Assembly: GCA_964587505.1 (NCBI GenBank)
Contig: CAZPLD010000023.1
Span: 1-11,141, forward strand
DNA length: 11,141 nucleotides
DNA from: 2-01-FULL-41-26 sp964587505
GTDB taxonomy: Bacteria; Patescibacteriota; Minisyncoccia; 2-02-FULL-40-12; GWA2-44-9
Direction: 5' to 3'
A program made the translations under genes and the position numbers. Position 1 is the first letter of the stretch. Each line of letters begins with the position of its first letter. This document shows positions 9,442-11,141 of the stretch, piece after piece. The notes below the pieces were generated by a model, which worked only from the letters and a program-made list of their open reading frames with translations, did no database searches and had not been told where the DNA came from.

Positions 9442-11082
9442 ATGCAAGAAGAACTAAAAAATATAGTAAAAGGCGAAATAAGCTCCGACGAAAAGGAGCT
9501 TTCGGTTTACAGCCGTGACGCAAGTATTTTTGAAATAAGGCCAAGTGTTATTATCCATCCCAAGGATACTGACGATATCAGAAATCTGGTTAAGTGGGTT
9601 ATTGCCAACAAAAATTCAGATAAAGAGTTATCTTTAACTGCCCGTTCCGGAGGAACGGATATGACCGGAGGGACTTTAAACAATTCGATTATTCTGGATT
9701 TTACGGCTCATTTTAACCGGATATTGGAAGTGGAAGAGACTCCGCCGGCTGGCGGATATGCCGTAACCGAACCGGGAGTTTTTTATAGAGATTTTGAAAA
9801 AGAAACTCTGAAAAAAAATTTACTGCTGCCTTCTTATCCCGCTTCCCGCGAGATCTGCACCGTGGGCGGAATGTCGGCAAATAATTCCGGGGGAGAAAAA
9901 TCGTTGCGTTACGGGAAAACGGAGAATTATACGGAAGAACTCAATGTTGTTTTGGTTGACGGCGAAGAGTATGTCTTAAAAGCCATCACGCCGGAAGAGC
10001 TGGAACAAAAGAAATTGCAAGATAATTTTGAGGGCGCGATTTACCGTCAAATGCATGATTTGCTGGAGTCAAATTATGAACTTATCCAAAAAGCCAAACC
10101 CGAAGTGTCTAAAAACTCAGCCGGTTATCTGTTGTGGAACGTATGGGACAGGAAGAAATTTGACCTAGCACAGTTATTCACGGGAGCCCAAGGCACTTTA
10201 GGGCTGATAACGAAAATTAAATTCCGGCTGATAAGGCCGAAGAAATATTCCAGATTGCTAATAATATTTTTAAAAGATTTAAAGTTTTTGGGCGAGCTGG
10301 TTAATGCCGTCAACAAGAATAGACCGGAAAGTTTTGAGTCCTATGATGACCATACGTTTAAACTGGCCCTGAAGATACTTCCGGATCTAATAAAAAGAAT
10401 AGGAGTTGGTATCATGTTTAAATTTATTACCGATGTCTGGACGGTCGTGACAGGCGGAATTCCCAAGATGGTTATGCTTGTGGAGTTTACCAGCGACAAT
10501 GAAAAAGAACTGGCGGATAAGATTAAAAAATGCCGGAAAGAAGTTTCCGATAAGTTTAGAGTAAAAACGGGAATTACAAAAAGCGATGCCGATGCCCGGA
10601 AATATTGGATAATAAGGAGAGAAAGTTTTAATTTGTTGAGGAAACATGTTAAAGGCAAAAAAACTGTGCCTTTTATTGATGATGTTATAGTCAGATCGGA
10701 GTATTTGCCGGAATTTTTACCAAAACTTCATACAATTTTGGACCAGTACAAAAATTATATGGTTTATACGATTGCCGGCCATCCCGGAGACGGAAACTTC
10801 CACATAATACCATTGATGGACTTGTCTGATAACAAGTCGAGACAAATCATTCCGGAAATTTCAGAAAAAGTTTATAATTTAGTTTTGGAGTATCACGGTT
10901 CAATTACGGCCGAACACAATGACGGGCTTATCCGTACGCCTTACCTTGAAAAAATGTACGGCCCGGAAATTTACAAACTATTTGAAAAAACAAAACAGAT
11001 ATTTGACCCGCAAAACATTTTTAATCCCGGTAAAAAGGTCGGTGGAGACATTAATTATTCACTAAAACACATGCATAGATAA
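9442..11082 (+). CDS. FAD-linked oxidase/dehydrogenase, GlcD/D-lactate dehydrogenase-like (546 aa)
   Basis: A VAO-type flavoprotein that oxidises 2-hydroxy acids such as D-lactate or glycolate; the natural substrate and electron acceptor are not readable. The FAD-binding domain shows PSVIIHPKDTDDI (34-46), ARSGGTDMTGGTLN (67-80), EPGVFYRDFE, and the YPAS..CTVGGMSANNSGGEKSLRYGKT stretch (132-160). A further block is TGAQGTLGLITKIKFRL. The C-terminal domain carries AGHPGDGNFHIIP and AEHNDGLIRTPYL, the latter in place of the EHGIG of GlcD or EHGDGR of related enzymes, then IFDPQNIFNPGKK. No Fe-S domain is attached. Residues 100-105 (TPPAGG) are encoded by a palindrome in the loop between RILEVE and YAVTEPGV. 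Third gene of the trxB-rpiB operon; no clear Shine-Dalgarno sequence. Confidence 0.92.
   Translation: MQEELKNIVKGEISSDEKELSVYSRDASIFEIRPSVIIHPKDTDDIRNLVKWVIANKNSDKELSLTARSGGTDMTGGTLNNSIILDFTAHFNRILEVEETPPAGGYAVTEPGVFYRDFEKETLKKNLLLPSYPASREICTVGGMSANNSGGEKSLRYGKTENYTEELNVVLVDGEEYVLKAITPEELEQKKLQDNFEGAIYRQMHDLLESNYELIQKAKPEVSKNSAGYLLWNVWDRKKFDLAQLFTGAQGTLGLITKIKFRLIRPKKYSRLLIIFLKDLKFLGELVNAVNKNRPESFESYDDHTFKLALKILPDLIKRIGVGIMFKFITDVWTVVTGGIPKMVMLVEFTSDNEKELADKIKKCRKEVSDKFRVKTGITKSDADARKYWIIRRESFNLLRKHVKGKKTVPFIDDVIVRSEYLPEFLPKLHTILDQYKNYMVYTIAGHPGDGNFHIIPLMDLSDNKSRQIIPEISEKVYNLVLEYHGSITAEHNDGLIRTPYLEKMYGPEIYKLFEKTKQIFDPQNIFNPGKKVGGDINYSLKHMHR
9741..9756. repeat. TCCGCC/GGCGGA hairpin inside the FAD dehydrogenase
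   Basis: TCCGCC (9741-9746) pairs with GGCGGA (9751-9756) over GGCT. It encodes TPPAGG in frame, in a beta-turn that is shorter in other family members (compare RILEIDEENRTATVQPGV, recalled). The related sequence CTCCGCCGGTTGG at 74-86 matches CTCCGCCGGCTGG here at 12 of 13 bases. Confidence 0.6.
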
Positions 11083-11139
11083 TTAGAACGCAGCTGGCTT
11101 GGCCAAATTCAAGGCAAATCCGAGCATTGCGACGAGCCA
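11083..11139 (-). CDS. Possible C-terminal end of a gene entering from the right edge
   Basis: On the minus strand one frame is open from the window edge to TAA at 11085-11083 and reads WLVAMLGFALNLAKPAAF. The hydrophobic, alanine-rich sequence looks like the last membrane span of a protein. The stop codon immediately adjoins that of the plus-strand FAD dehydrogenase. Only 18 codons are visible, so the product cannot be named. A chance open frame of this length is quite possible. Confidence 0.4.
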   Translation of the reverse strand, partial: WLVAMLGFALNLAKPAAF

Positions 11140-11141
11140 TA

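Noticed and set aside
9642..9658. CCGTTCC/GGAACGG hairpin in the FAD dehydrogenase as another palindromic insertion
   Set aside because: It encodes the conserved ARSGGTDMTGG FAD-binding motif, which all family members have, so it is unlikely to be inserted sequence.

Overview
The window looks like a piece of a Candidate Phyla Radiation (Patescibacteria, Parcubacteria-like) chromosome. This is inferred from gene content: a DUF5652-like small membrane protein, a divergent TGT, and short compact housekeeping genes often without a clear Shine-Dalgarno sequence. It also fits the in-frame palindromic repeats around CCCTGAGCYTGTCGAAGGG. TGA ends two well-supported genes (1198-2559 and 8079-8987), so the code is standard and not the TGA=Gly code of Gracilibacteria/Absconditabacteria. 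No CRISPR array, tRNA, rRNA, transposase or phage gene was found.

Layout. Positions 1-1110 hold two small genes, a zinc-ribbon-like protein and a DUF4258-like protein, among several strong inverted repeats. Positions 1114-2611 form a self-contained unit: a near-consensus promoter, a leader hairpin, a strong ribosome binding site, a 453-residue membrane protein of unknown function, and an intrinsic terminator. Its GC content is visibly higher than its neighbours. Positions 2650-3822 carry endonuclease IV (nfo) and a small two-span membrane protein with a Met/Trp/Gly-rich tandem-repeat N-terminus. On the minus strand, 3861-5803 carry a secreted protein of unknown function followed by tRNA-guanine transglycosylase (tgt), each with its own terminator. 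On the plus strand, 5909-6758 carry a glutaredoxin-like protein and an Fe/Mn superoxide dismutase one base apart. A minus-strand GT39 protein O-mannosyltransferase (6789-8030) diverges from a plus-strand run of an AhpF-like thioredoxin reductase, an RpiB-family isomerase and a large FAD-linked (GlcD/DLD-like) dehydrogenase (8079-11082). A minus-strand gene probably enters from the right edge.

How the genes fit together. Glutaredoxin, superoxide dismutase and the thioredoxin-reductase-like flavoprotein make a small oxidative-stress/thiol-redox set, and endonuclease IV repairs oxidative DNA damage. Together they suggest a cell that meets oxygen. Several enzymes differ at positions that are usually conserved: RpiB lacks the usual His of its HND motif, the SOD lacks the second active-site His, the reductase lacks the HRRxxxR NADPH motif, and TGT has an altered base pocket.

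The most striking feature is a set of short palindromic elements lying in frame inside genes. Three copies of a CCCTGAGC..TCGAAGGG-type element (two near-identical, one diverged) each have a perfect hairpin of unrelated sequence directly against the same end. One composite of about 100 bp sits inside the DUF4258-like gene. Two different palindromes sit inside tgt, and a fourth type sits in the FAD dehydrogenase. This resembles the in-frame palindromic elements of Rickettsia, but the fixed element-plus-hairpin architecture deserves a genome-wide search.
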